Positions 55,425 through 64,000 of a stretch of 64,000 bases of DNA are shown here, piece by piece (within the stretch, counting starts at the first letter, position 1; each line of letters starts with the position of its first letter). The notes beneath the pieces were generated by a model that saw nothing but the letters and a program-made list of their open reading frames with translations, was not told where the DNA came from and ran no database searches. Position numbers and translations under genes: made by a program. The stretch covers positions 62,001 through 126,000 of the forward strand of contig JAURIJ010000003.1 of the NCBI GenBank assembly GCA_030832825.1. The letters run 5' to 3'. The stretch comes from Gammaproteobacteria bacterium (GTDB taxonomy: Bacteria; Pseudomonadota; Gammaproteobacteria; Pseudomonadales; Pseudohongiellaceae).

Positions 55425-56666
55425 ATGAAGAACACCACGGCGCACCGCGCCACCCTCACCCGCCGCGCCCTGATGAAAGGCGGACTCGCCGGCCTCGGCC
55501 TCACCAGCCTTGGCCTGCTGCCCGCCACCCTGGCCCGCGCCGCGCAGAGCGTGGCGGCGCAGGCGGCGGCCAATGGCAAGATCCTGGTGATCCTGGAACT
55601 CTCGGGCGGCAATGACGGGCTCAACACCGTGGTGCCCTACGCCGACGACGCCTATTACCGCGCCCGCCCCGGCATCGGCCTGCCGAAGGAGCGTCTGCGC
55701 CTTCTTGATGACCACTTCGGGCTGAACCCCGGCATGGCGGGCTTCGAGCGGCTGTACAAGGAAGGCCAGCTGGCCATCGTGCACGGCTGCGGCTACGAGA
55801 ACCCGTCCTACTCGCACTTCACCTCCATGGCCTGGTGGCACACGGCCGCGCCGAACAGCGGCGAGGAATACGGCTGGGTGGGCCGCCTGGCCGATGCCGT
55901 GGCGCCCGAGGCGCCGGCGAACTATCTGGTGAACATCGCCGCGCAGCAGTCGCTGGCGGTGCGCAGCCTGCGCCATGTGCCGGTGGTGTTCGACGACCCG
56001 AACCGTTTCCTGCGCGAGGCCTTCTTCGAGGAGAAGGACGTGCTGGCCGCCGTGCACGACGACGCCCCGGTGAGCAACGACGCGCAGCGTTTCATGCAGG
56101 ACATCGCGCGCAGCGCCAGCGACGCCTCGGCCCTGGTGCGCGAGGCCTGGGCGAAGTACGACTCGCCGGTGGACTACGGCATTGCCAGTCTCGACCTGCC
56201 CAAGGTGGTGGCGCTGCTGGATTCGGGCATGCCGACGAAGATGTTCTACGTGGCCTACAACAACAACGCGTTTGACACACATGTGTTCCAGAACGATCTG
56301 CACCAGCGCCTGCTGACCTACACCTCGGACGCAGTGTCAGCTTTCATGCTGGACCTGGAGCGCATCGGCCGCGCCGACGACGTGGTGATGCTGGTGTTCT
56401 CGGAGTTCGGCCGCCGCGTGGCGGAAAATGTGAGCCTGGGCACCGATCATGGCGCGGCGAACGTGATGTTCGTGGTAGGCAAGAGCGTGAAGGGCGGGCA
56501 TTACGGCGAGGTGCCGAGTCTCACGTCGTTGACCGAGGGCGGCAACCTGCAGTACACCACGGACTTCCGCAAGGTCTATCAGAGCATGATCACGGGCTGG
56601 CTGGGTCACCCTGACGCGGCGGGCATCCTGAAGGGCGACTTCGGCAGCTTTGATCTGTTTGTGTAG
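55425..56666 (+). CDS. DUF1501 domain-containing protein, Tat substrate
   Basis: TRRALMKGGLAGLGL; LVILELSGGNDGLNTVVPYADD; FSEFGRRVAENVSLGTDHGAANVMFVVG. Confidence 0.93.
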   Translation: MKNTTAHRATLTRRALMKGGLAGLGLTSLGLLPATLARAAQSVAAQAAANGKILVILELSGGNDGLNTVVPYADDAYYRARPGIGLPKERLRLLDDHFGLNPGMAGFERLYKEGQLAIVHGCGYENPSYSHFTSMAWWHTAAPNSGEEYGWVGRLADAVAPEAPANYLVNIAAQQSLAVRSLRHVPVVFDDPNRFLREAFFEEKDVLAAVHDDAPVSNDAQRFMQDIARSASDASALVREAWAKYDSPVDYGIASLDLPKVVALLDSGMPTKMFYVAYNNNAFDTHVFQNDLHQRLLTYTSDAVSAFMLDLERIGRADDVVMLVFSEFGRRVAENVSLGTDHGAANVMFVVGKSVKGGHYGEVPSLTSLTEGGNLQYTTDFRKVYQSMITGWLGHPDAAGILKGDFGSFDLFV

Positions 56667-56906
56667 CGAGTTGGAGATTCCAGGCCTCCAATCGCGTCTC
56701 GTGGTTGTTTCGTTCCGCGCTGCCGCATCTCGGTCACACGCCGTTCGCTGGCACCAGACAAGGCGCTGACGGCGGCGCGGGGCCGGGTCGAAGCAAACAC
56801 CACAGCAGGTTCGCTTGTAAGCGCCTGCACCGCCCCCGCACAATACCCCCATGTCCGCGACCGCCCCGCCGTCGCCCACTTCGTCAATGCTCACGAGAGC
56901 TCCCGC

Positions 56907-58607
56907 ATGCGCCCACGCAAACCGCTCTACATTTCCTACGCCGGCCCCACCCTGCTCGAGACGCCCCTGCTGAACAAGGGCTCCGCCTTCGACGAACGCG
57001 AACGTATCGCCTTCAACCTGCTCGGCCTGCTGCCGCCGCGCTACGAAAGCATCGAGGAACAGACCGAGCGCGCCTACGGCCAGTACTGCAGTTTCGAGGA
57101 GCCCATCAACAAGCACATCTATCTGCGCGCGGTGCAGGACACCAACGAGACCCTGTTCTTTCGCCTGCTGCGCGAACACCTCGTCGAGATGCTGCCCATC
57201 ATCTACACGCCCACCGTGGGCGACGCCTGCGAGCACTTCTCCGACATCTACCGCCGCGCCCGCGGCCTGTTCGTGTCCTGGAGCGAGCGCGAGCACATGG
57301 CCGACATCCTGCAGAGCGTGACCAAGGACAAGGTGCGCGTGATCGTGGTGACCGACGGCGAACGCGTGCTGGGCCTGGGCGACCAGGGCATCGGCGGCAT
57401 GGGCATCTCCATCGGCAAGCTCTCGCTCTACACCGCCTGCGGCGGCATCAGCCCGGCCTACACCCTGCCCGTCACGCTCGACGTGGGCACCGACAACCCG
57501 CAGCTGCTGGCCGACCCGCTCTACATGGGCCTGCGTCAGCCCCGCGTGCGCGAAGAGGACTACACCGCCTTCGTCGACCAGTTCATCGCCGCCGCCACCG
57601 AACGCTGGCCGGGCGTGCTGATCCAGTTCGAGGACTTCGCCCAGCCCAATGCCATGCCGCTGCTGCAGCGCTACCGCGACAAGCTGTGCTGCTTCAACGA
57701 CGACATCCAGGGCACAGCGGCCGTGTGCGTGGGCACCCTGCTGGCGGCCTGTCGCAAGAAGGGCGAGCGGCTGCGCGACCAGCGCGTCGTGATCCTGGGC
57801 GCCGGTTCGGCCGGCTGCGGCATCGCCGAATCCATCATTGCGGCCATGATCGCCGAGGGGCTGGACGCTGCCCAGGCACGCGCGCAACTGTTCATGGTGG
57901 ATCGCTTCGGGCTCGTCACCGACGGCATGCCGGGCTTGATGGACTTCCAGCAGCGGCTGGCGCAGCCGCCCGGCGTGCTGCCTGGCTGGCAGGCTACCGA
58001 GGCCGCGCCCTGGCCCACGCTGCTGGACGTGGTGCGGCATGCCGGAGCGGGCGTGCTGCTGGGCGTATCGGGCAAGCCGGGGCTGTTCACCGAGGAGGTC
58101 ATCCGCACCCTGCATGCCGGGTGTCCGCGCCCCATCGTCATGCCGCTGAGCAATCCATCCCGACAGGTGGAAGCGCACCCGGCGCAGGTGCTGGCGTGGA
58201 CGCAGGGCGAGGCGCTGGTGGCCACGGGCAGCCCCTTCGGCAAGGTGGAGTTTGCCGGGCGCGAATACGCCATCGCCCAGTGCAACAACAGTTACATCTT
58301 CCCGGGCATCGGCCTGGGAGTGCTGGCCACGCGGGCCACGCGGGTGACGGACGAGATGCTGATGGCGGCGAGTCTGTGCTTGGCGCAGGCGGCGCCACTG
58401 ACGCCGGACAACACGGCCTCGCTGCTGCCGCCGCTCACGGACTTGCCGCTGCTCAGCCGCCGCATCGCCTTCGAGGTGGGCCGGGTGGCGCAGTGGCAGG
58501 GCCATGCGCTGGAGATGCCGGACGAGGTGTTGCAGGACACCATCGAGGGGATGTTCTGGGAGCCCGAGTACCGGGAGTATCGGCGCATCGCCTCGCGGGC
58601 GAGGTAG
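56907..58607 (+). CDS. maeA: NAD-dependent malic enzyme
   Basis: [84 protein letters not shown]. Confidence 0.95.
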   Translation: MRPRKPLYISYAGPTLLETPLLNKGSAFDERERIAFNLLGLLPPRYESIEEQTERAYGQYCSFEEPINKHIYLRAVQDTNETLFFRLLREHLVEMLPIIYTPTVGDACEHFSDIYRRARGLFVSWSEREHMADILQSVTKDKVRVIVVTDGERVLGLGDQGIGGMGISIGKLSLYTACGGISPAYTLPVTLDVGTDNPQLLADPLYMGLRQPRVREEDYTAFVDQFIAAATERWPGVLIQFEDFAQPNAMPLLQRYRDKLCCFNDDIQGTAAVCVGTLLAACRKKGERLRDQRVVILGAGSAGCGIAESIIAAMIAEGLDAAQARAQLFMVDRFGLVTDGMPGLMDFQQRLAQPPGVLPGWQATEAAPWPTLLDVVRHAGAGVLLGVSGKPGLFTEEVIRTLHAGCPRPIVMPLSNPSRQVEAHPAQVLAWTQGEALVATGSPFGKVEFAGREYAIAQCNNSYIFPGIGLGVLATRATRVTDEMLMAASLCLAQAAPLTPDNTASLLPPLTDLPLLSRRIAFEVGRVAQWQGHALEMPDEVLQDTIEGMFWEPEYREYRRIASRAR

Positions 58608-58621
58608 TGTGGAAGCCCCAA

Positions 58622-58912
58622 GCCTGTGGAAGCGGGCCGGCCCGCGAACAAGCCTGCAGGCACTCCTTTCTTGCAGATTCTGCCCGGCAGCGGGAGGCCG
58701 CCCTCGCGTTCTGCGGCTGACCCGCACTCATCCTGAGTACCCTCATTTCGCCGGGAGCCTCGGTCTCCCGGCTCACTCGGTGCGGGTCTTTCATGCCGCT
58801 GAACGCGAGGGCGGCCTCCCACTGCCTGGATTTTTGCCAGCGAAGGGCGGGGTGGAGTCTGGCAGTTCGCGTGCCAGCCCGCTCCCTCAGGCAGAGCTGG
58901 CTCCCACACTCA
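58622..58912. repeat. Composite REP-like / nested inverted-repeat element
   Basis: gtggaagcgggccggcccgcgaaca REP-like unit; 32-bp arms (30/32 identical) at 58686-58717 and 58795-58826 with nested perfect hairpins. Confidence 0.7.
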
Positions 58913-58925
58913 GAGTGGTTCGCGG

Positions 58926-59234
58926 CTACCAGCGAATCATGGTCGCCTGTTTGCCGAGGATGGGGACCGAGAAGACATCGGCGGCGCGGGTGTCGGCCAG
59001 CGCCTGACACACGTGCAGGGGCAGCAGATGCTCTTCGCGCGGGTGACAGTAGCGGGCATGGGGCGCCTGCTCCCAGTGCTGCAGGCGTTCGCGGCGCTGG
59101 GCAGGGTTCAGCGCAGGGTTGCCGCAGGTGTCCTGCAGCCAGGCCTCGAAGGCCAGGTTCATGGCGCGGGTCTCGGGCGTGTCGGGGCAGGGGTAGCGAA
59201 TGGCGTAGGACGCGGGGGCGTGAGCGCTGTGCAT
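58926..59234 (-). CDS. C-terminal-only fragment or small protein of the DODA-type extradiol dioxygenase (LigB-like) family
   Basis: LAFEAWLQDTCGN...LQHWEQAPHARYCHPREEHLLPLHV resembles the C-terminus of YgiD-type enzymes; strong SD aggaggt before ATG; catalytic N-terminal region absent. Confidence 0.6.
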   Translation of the reverse strand: MHSAHAPASYAIRYPCPDTPETRAMNLAFEAWLQDTCGNPALNPAQRRERLQHWEQAPHARYCHPREEHLLPLHVCQALADTRAADVFSVPILGKQATMIRW

Positions 59235-59387
59235 GAGGGGTACCTCCTGAAGTCGGGCAGGGCGCCAGCCTAGCACGCCACGCGCCGAGTGGCGCAGCGC
59301 TGGCGGCCGGCCGGTCTGCAAGGCCAACAGTCCAGCGCCGGTCCCCGCACGTACTCAGGCAATCAGGTTCAACACAGGAGCAACACC

Positions 59388-59801
59388 ATGGGTGGCAGGA
59401 TACTGCTGTGGCTTTCAGGCTTCGTCTTCATCGGCTACGGGCTGCTGGGCATCGCGGCACCGGGCGTGCCGGCGGGCTTTGCCGGGCTGGTGATGAGCAA
59501 TGGCGATGCCTATGCCGAGATCAGCTCGATGTACGGCGGCCTGCAGACGGGCCTTGGGGTGTTCTGCCTGCTGGCCACCCTGCGCCCGGCGTTCTACCGG
59601 GGCGGGCTGGCCGTGCTGGTGCTGGGCATCGGCGGCGTGGGGCTGACGCGCCTGCTGGGCGGGGCGATGGCGCCCGATCCGACGACGTTCTACACCTGGG
59701 GCGCCACGGCCTATGAACTGGCTACGGCGACCCTCGCCGCCCTGGCCTGGCGCGTGGACCTGGTGGAGGAGCGGCTCAGAAACTCGAGCCCGGCTGCGTG
59801 A
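59388..59801 (+). CDS. DUF4345-like membrane protein
   Basis: Four hydrophobic segments; GLVMSNGDAYAEISSMYGGLQTGLGVF. Confidence 0.7.
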   Translation: MGGRILLWLSGFVFIGYGLLGIAAPGVPAGFAGLVMSNGDAYAEISSMYGGLQTGLGVFCLLATLRPAFYRGGLAVLVLGIGGVGLTRLLGGAMAPDPTTFYTWGATAYELATATLAALAWRVDLVEERLRNSSPAA

Positions 59802-60309
59802 GGAACTCGGCCTCCTGCACCGTGGACTCGCGCCCCAGAATGGCGTTGCGGTGCGGGTAGCGGCCGAAACGGTCGATGATCGCCTTGTGGCGCAGCTCGA
59901 AGTCCAGATTGCCGGGGGCATGCTGGCGGAACAGGAATTCCGCCTGCACATGGATCACGGCCGATTCGCTGTGCATATAGGGCATCAGCAGGAACGCCCG
60001 GCCGGCCGGACGCACCTCGGGCAGCACGCCCGCCGCGACGGCTTCCTGGGCGAGGGCGAGGGCCATCGGGTCCTGGGCGAAGGCGCGGGGCGTGCCGCGG
60101 TGAATATTGCGCGAGAACTGGTCCAGCACCAGGATCTCGGCCAGCCGACCCTCGGGCTCGGCGCGCCAGCCGTAGAGCTCGCCCTGCGCCGCACGGCGCA
60201 ACAGGGTGCCAAAGCGCTGGGTGAGCAGCGCATCGAAGGCCGAGTCCACCTGCCACCATTGTTTGGGACTGATCTCCTCGAACCAGAATGTCAGCACGTC
60301 GTTCTGCAT
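59776..60309 (-). CDS. DUF924 family protein
   Basis: VLTFWFEEISPKQWWQVDSAFD; ILVLDQFSRNIHRGTPRAFAQD; FLLMPYMHSE; RFGRYPHRNAILGRESTVQEAEFL. Confidence 0.92.
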   Translation of the reverse strand: MQNDVLTFWFEEISPKQWWQVDSAFDALLTQRFGTLLRRAAQGELYGWRAEPEGRLAEILVLDQFSRNIHRGTPRAFAQDPMALALAQEAVAAGVLPEVRPAGRAFLLMPYMHSESAVIHVQAEFLFRQHAPGNLDFELRHKAIIDRFGRYPHRNAILGRESTVQEAEFLTQPGSSF

Positions 60310-60313
60310 TGTC

Positions 60314-61339
60314 TCAGCGCTCCTGCAGGCGGCCGCCGGCCGCGCGATTCATCATGCCCACCAGCGTCTCCACGATGCGGGGCTCCAGCCCCTCGGTGTG
60401 GCCCTTGTCCATGCGCACCACATCGGCGATGACGCGGCCGTCGGCACAATTCGGATACTCGTACACCTGCGCCACCCCGGGCCGGGGCAGCAATCCCCAC
60501 TCCTTCGTGCCGGGGTTCTGACTGCCGCTGTCGTGGGTGCGGCCGGGCTCGGTGTCCACCACATCCTCCAGACGCACGCGGGCGGCGCATTGGTATTTCG
60601 TGGCGAGGGTCGAGGTGTCGGGCAGCGAGGCGATCTCGTGTTCGCCGATGGCGAAGAGATGCGAGAACGCGCAGTCCGGTTCCGCCGGCGCAGTCGCCGC
60701 CACGGCCGGGGCCGCACCAGCGCCAGCGGCGGGCGTTGGCGCTGGTGTTGCGCCGGCCTGCGCCGGGCGGCCGGCATTGGGGGAGCGCGGGGCGGCCCCG
60801 CCGAGACGCCCGCCGGAGAGACTCAGGAAGCCGTCCACCTTGTCGGCGAAGAAGGGCGTGCACACCAGCCGGCGCGAGGTCAGCCCGCCCTGGGAGTGGC
60901 CGGCCAGCCAGAAGGCTTTCACGTTCTGCGCGCCCACGGCGTCGATCACCGCGGTGACCACATTGTGCAGATAGGCGTCGTCCTCCTCGCGCCAGCGGCG
61001 GGCGGGGGAATGCGGCGTGGCCACCACGAGGCGGTACTTCTCCTTGAGTTCCCAGGCAGGGAAGTAAGCACGCTGGTAGCGTTCGTTGGAGCCCGCGCCA
61101 TGCAGGTTGAGGATGACCAGCACCGGCTCGCCCGCCTGCAGGTCGCAGGGGTAGTCCAGCACGAAACTGCGGCCAGTGCCGGGCTCGGCGATGGGCTGCT
61201 CCGCATTGCCGGTGCAGCTGCCGTCGAGCAGAGTGATGCCCGACTGGGCCTGAGTGGCGGGGCTGCCGCCCAGTGCGAGCAGACTCAACAGCAGAGCGGG
61301 CAAGGCGCGAACGCGAGAGAGGGCATGCGGGCGGGTCAT
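60314..61339 (-). CDS. Secreted alpha/beta hydrolase (PHB depolymerase/LpqC-like)
   Basis: Signal peptide; LVILNLHGAGSNERYQ; FWLAGHSQGGLTSRRL; Ala/Pro-rich insertion between catalytic segments. Confidence 0.75.
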   Translation of the reverse strand: MTRPHALSRVRALPALLLSLLALGGSPATQAQSGITLLDGSCTGNAEQPIAEPGTGRSFVLDYPCDLQAGEPVLVILNLHGAGSNERYQRAYFPAWELKEKYRLVVATPHSPARRWREEDDAYLHNVVTAVIDAVGAQNVKAFWLAGHSQGGLTSRRLVCTPFFADKVDGFLSLSGGRLGGAAPRSPNAGRPAQAGATPAPTPAAGAGAAPAVAATAPAEPDCAFSHLFAIGEHEIASLPDTSTLATKYQCAARVRLEDVVDTEPGRTHDSGSQNPGTKEWGLLPRPGVAQVYEYPNCADGRVIADVVRMDKGHTEGLEPRIVETLVGMMNRAAGGRLQER

Positions 61340-61589
61340 GTCTGGAGCTCCCTTGAAGGATGTGGGCCGGCCGGCCCGGGCAGTGCTCATCTTCGCCGGC
61401 GCCGGCACGCGGGACAAGCAGCTCTGCCGAAACGACTGTTCTGCCTGCCGTGTCGGCGCCCCGGTGCGTCAGCGCCAGACCAGGGTACACCGGTGGCGCT
61501 CGTTCGTAGACCTGCAGCGGCAAGCCGGCTACTCTAGGCCTCAGTTCAACCACCTTCACAACCACCTTCACAACAACAAGGACATCACC

Positions 61590-62087
61590 ATGAAATACCG
61601 TCTCAGCGCCCTGCTTGCGGCGCCCGCCTTCGTGCTTTCCACCGCTGCGCTGGCAGCCCCCGAATACGTCACCGTCAAGATGGAGATCGACGTGGCCCGC
61701 TCCGCCGAGGAGGCCTGGGCCAAGGTGGGCGATTACTGCGACATCACCGAATGGCTGGGGCTGGAGTGCGCGATCAGCTCGGGCGACGGCGGCATCGGCA
61801 CCGTGCGCGTGCTGGGCGGCGGCCGCATCACCGAGGTGATGGTGGCACAGACGCCGCTCTCCTACGGCTACACTCAGCCCGCTGTGGAAGGCCAGTTCTA
61901 CAACCTTTACCACGGCTTCATGGAAGCGCGCCCCACCGGGCCGAACAGTTCGACGCTGTATTACACCCTGGTGCTGGATGTCTCCAACCTGGCCGACCAG
62001 GCCGCCAAGGACGCGGACATTACCCGTCGCCGCGCCACCTTCGAACGCGCCCTGGGCGCCATGAAGGGGATCGTTGAACAGCAGTGA
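61590..62087 (+). CDS. SRPBCC family protein, secreted
   Basis: Signal peptide; VKMEIDVARSAEEAWAKVGDYCDITEWLGLECAISSGDGGIGTVRVLGGG. Confidence 0.8.
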   Translation: MKYRLSALLAAPAFVLSTAALAAPEYVTVKMEIDVARSAEEAWAKVGDYCDITEWLGLECAISSGDGGIGTVRVLGGGRITEVMVAQTPLSYGYTQPAVEGQFYNLYHGFMEARPTGPNSSTLYYTLVLDVSNLADQAAKDADITRRRATFERALGAMKGIVEQQ

Positions 62088-62092
62088 TCGGC

Positions 62093-63133
62093 ATGACCTA
62101 CCATCCGCCATTCACGCTCACTCCCGCCATAGCCAACCGATGCGCCCGGATTGCCGAGCGCATCGGGCGTCTCTCTGTCTTGGAGGAACAGGCACGATCC
62201 GTGCGCCTGCGCAGACTCAACCGGATCCGTTCGATTCATGGCTCGCTCGCCATCGAGGGCAACACGCTCAGCGAAGAGCAGATCACCGCGCTGTTGGATG
62301 GCAAGCGCGTGCTGGCACCGCCGCGCGAGGTTCAGGAAGCCCACAACGCCATCGCCACCTATGAGCGTTTGCCACACTGGCTGCCGCACCGGGAGGCGGA
62401 CCTGCTGGACGCGCACCGCTGCCTGATGACCGGACTGCTGCACGACGCGGGCCGCTACCGGCGTGGCGGTGTCGGGGTGATGGCCGGCAAGCAGGTGCTG
62501 CACATGGCCCCTCCAGCCAGTCGCGTGCCGATCCTGATGCGCCAGCTCTTGCAGTGGACGGCGCAGACGGATGCTCATCCGCTGGTGGCCAGCAGCGTGT
62601 TTCACTACGAATTCGAATTCATCCATCCATTCGCCGACGGCAACGGGCGCATGGGGCGGCTCTGGCAAACCCTGCTGCTGAGCAAGTGGCAGTCCTTGTT
62701 CGCTTATCTGCCAGTGGAGAGCATGGTTCACCGCCACCAGAGCGACTACTACGACGCCATTCATCAGAGCACCGCGGACGCCGATGCGGCGGCCTTTGTG
62801 GACTTCATGCTGGGCATGATTCTGGAAGCCGTCGATGCTGTCGCCGAAGTCCCAGGCGTGTCTGAGCCCACCCCTCATGTGACCCCGCAAGTCACCCCCC
62901 ATGTGAGCGCGAACGCCACTTCTCCCGTGGAGCGGCTGCTTGACGTGCTGCAAGGCGACATGAGCCGGGACACCTTGATGTCCCGACTCGGCCTGAGCGA
63001 CCGCAAGTCCTTCACGGAGCGCTTTCTGCGACCTGCCCTGCAGCAGGGCCTCATTGAAATGACGCGCCCCGACGCTCCACGCAGCAGGCTGCAATGCTAC
63101 CGACGCAGCAGCAGCGAGCCGGCGCAGACCTGA
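62093..63133 (+). CDS. Fic family protein (AMP-transferase fold)
   Basis: IHPFADGNGRMGR (HxFxDGNGRxxR) and N-terminal SLAIEGN inhibitory-helix motif; alternative GTG start at 62084 overlapping upstream stop. Confidence 0.93.
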   Translation: MTYHPPFTLTPAIANRCARIAERIGRLSVLEEQARSVRLRRLNRIRSIHGSLAIEGNTLSEEQITALLDGKRVLAPPREVQEAHNAIATYERLPHWLPHREADLLDAHRCLMTGLLHDAGRYRRGGVGVMAGKQVLHMAPPASRVPILMRQLLQWTAQTDAHPLVASSVFHYEFEFIHPFADGNGRMGRLWQTLLLSKWQSLFAYLPVESMVHRHQSDYYDAIHQSTADADAAAFVDFMLGMILEAVDAVAEVPGVSEPTPHVTPQVTPHVSANATSPVERLLDVLQGDMSRDTLMSRLGLSDRKSFTERFLRPALQQGLIEMTRPDAPRSRLQCYRRSSSEPAQT

Positions 63134-63223
63134 CTGGCACAGAGAATGGACAAGACACCGGCAGCCCCCTATGCTCCGGGCGAAGAGACTCCCTGAAGAC
63201 AACAACAAGACAGGAGATCCACC

Positions 63224-64000
63224 ATGGCTTACTCCCTGATTGGCAAGGACTACACCCCGCCCGACATCCGCGCCAAGGTCACCGGCGCGGCGAAGTATGC
63301 CGAGGACTTCAAGGTGGACGGCATGGTGCATTGCCGCCTGCTCACCAGTCCCATCCCGCATGCGCGGGTGCTGAGCATCGACACCTCCGAGGCGCTCCAG
63401 ATTCCCGGCGTGGTGGGCATCCTCACCGCCGACGAGGTGCCGCGCCTGCCCGGGGTGGAACGCCAGATCCTGACCAATGAACCTGTCTATGTGGGCGAGC
63501 CCATCCTGGCGGTGGCCGCCGTCGACGAGAAGACGGCCGAGGACGCCATCGCCGCCATCACGCTTCAGTTCGAACGCCTGCCCTTCAGCGTCGACCCGCT
63601 GGAGAGCCTGCGACCCGCCGGCGCCCATGCCCGCGTGGGCGGCAATGTGCCCAGCGCCTCGCTGGTGGAAGGCAGCACCGAGAACGACTCGCTGCGCCCC
63701 GATGTGCAGGCCGTGCACTGGAGCGAGGACGAATTCGCGGAACTGCAGCAGGGGCGCCTGCCCCAGGGCACGCCGTCGGAAGAGTGGCAGGTGGGCGACA
63801 TCGACGCCGGCTTCGCGCAGGCGGCCTATGTGCTGGACGAGAGCTTCGTCACCGCCAGCAATGCCCACCACTCCATGGAGCCGCGCTCAGCCATGGCCTA
63901 CTGGGAAAACGGCAAGTGTTTCCTCTACGGCTCCAGTCAGAGCCAGAGCTTCCCGGTGCCGAGCATCGCGGGCTACATCGGCATCCCGCCGTCCGATCTG
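63224..64000 (+). CDS. Xanthine dehydrogenase family molybdopterin-binding subunit, 3' truncated by window edge
   Basis: MAYSLIGKDYTPPDIRAKVTGAAKYAEDFKVDGMVHCRLLTSPIPHARVLSIDTSEAL...; open to base 64000. Confidence 0.9.
   Translation, partial: MAYSLIGKDYTPPDIRAKVTGAAKYAEDFKVDGMVHCRLLTSPIPHARVLSIDTSEALQIPGVVGILTADEVPRLPGVERQILTNEPVYVGEPILAVAAVDEKTAEDAIAAITLQFERLPFSVDPLESLRPAGAHARVGGNVPSASLVEGSTENDSLRPDVQAVHWSEDEFAELQQGRLPQGTPSEEWQVGDIDAGFAQAAYVLDESFVTASNAHHSMEPRSAMAYWENGKCFLYGSSQSQSFPVPSIAGYIGIPPSDL

Noticed and set aside
56337-58727. 796-aa minus-strand ORF opposite maeA and DUF1501
   Set aside because: Shadow ORF in high-GC DNA; low-complexity His/Arg/Gln-rich translation with no domain, opposite well-supported genes.
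61549-61572. Two-copy 12-bp repeat accaccttcaca before the SRPBCC gene
   Set aside because: Only two copies; likely part of the CA-rich leader pattern, so not reported as a separate element.
60291-63871. 606- and 636-aa minus-strand ORFs across the hydrolase, SRPBCC, Fic and Mo-hydroxylase genes
   Set aside because: They run antisense or out of frame through several strongly supported genes and show no domain motifs.
1-64000. CRISPR array, prophage, IS element, retron, or classical defence island
   Set aside because: No regularly spaced direct repeats, Cas, integrase, transposase, reverse transcriptase or restriction motifs were seen.
1-64000. tRNA/rRNA genes
   Set aside because: No convincing cloverleaf, GTTCRANNC T-loop with CCA context, or rRNA signature was found by eye; a tRNAscan/Rfam run would be decisive.

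Overview
The window is about 64 kb of high-GC chromosomal DNA that looks gammaproteobacterial, densely coded on both strands. I found no convincing rRNA, tRNA, CRISPR array, prophage, or IS transposase. Both edges cut through molybdenum-hydroxylase (xanthine dehydrogenase family) genes. Recognisable modules are: oxyR; ahpC-ahpF; a finR-like/fpr divergon; a DprE1/DprE2/HAD-UbiA set resembling the mycobacterial polyprenyl-phosphate-arabinose pathway; a large 7TMR-DISM hybrid histidine kinase; an M28 peptidase, CHRD protein and cytochrome-c/PQQ dehydrogenase run; SLC13 transporter plus MBL hydrolase; pirin-azoR-LysR; pldA plus amidohydrolase; a TonB-dependent receptor facing a DUF5916 protein; a TetR/DUF1428/VOC/SRPBCC operon; a DUF1800/DUF1501 pair; NAD-malic enzyme; and a Fic protein. 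The points most worth a second look are: (1) the arabinofuranose-donor-like cluster with a HAD-UbiA fusion; (2) an operon encoding a multicopper-oxidase-like domain with no copper ligands, a type-1-copper-only cupredoxin, and an FG-GAP lipoprotein; (3) a degenerate redoxin / cytochrome c / PHM-like copper monooxygenase / EF-hand fusion; (4) a single in-frame stop in an S-formylglutathione hydrolase; (5) a 21-codon ORF joined by ATGA overlaps at both ends; (6) a nested hairpin repeat beside a Shine-Dalgarno-led C-terminal-only DODA-dioxygenase ORF; (7) a REP-like hairpin between ahpC and ahpF; (8) recurrent CAA-rich leaders. All calls come from reading motifs and the ORF translations; no database search was run.
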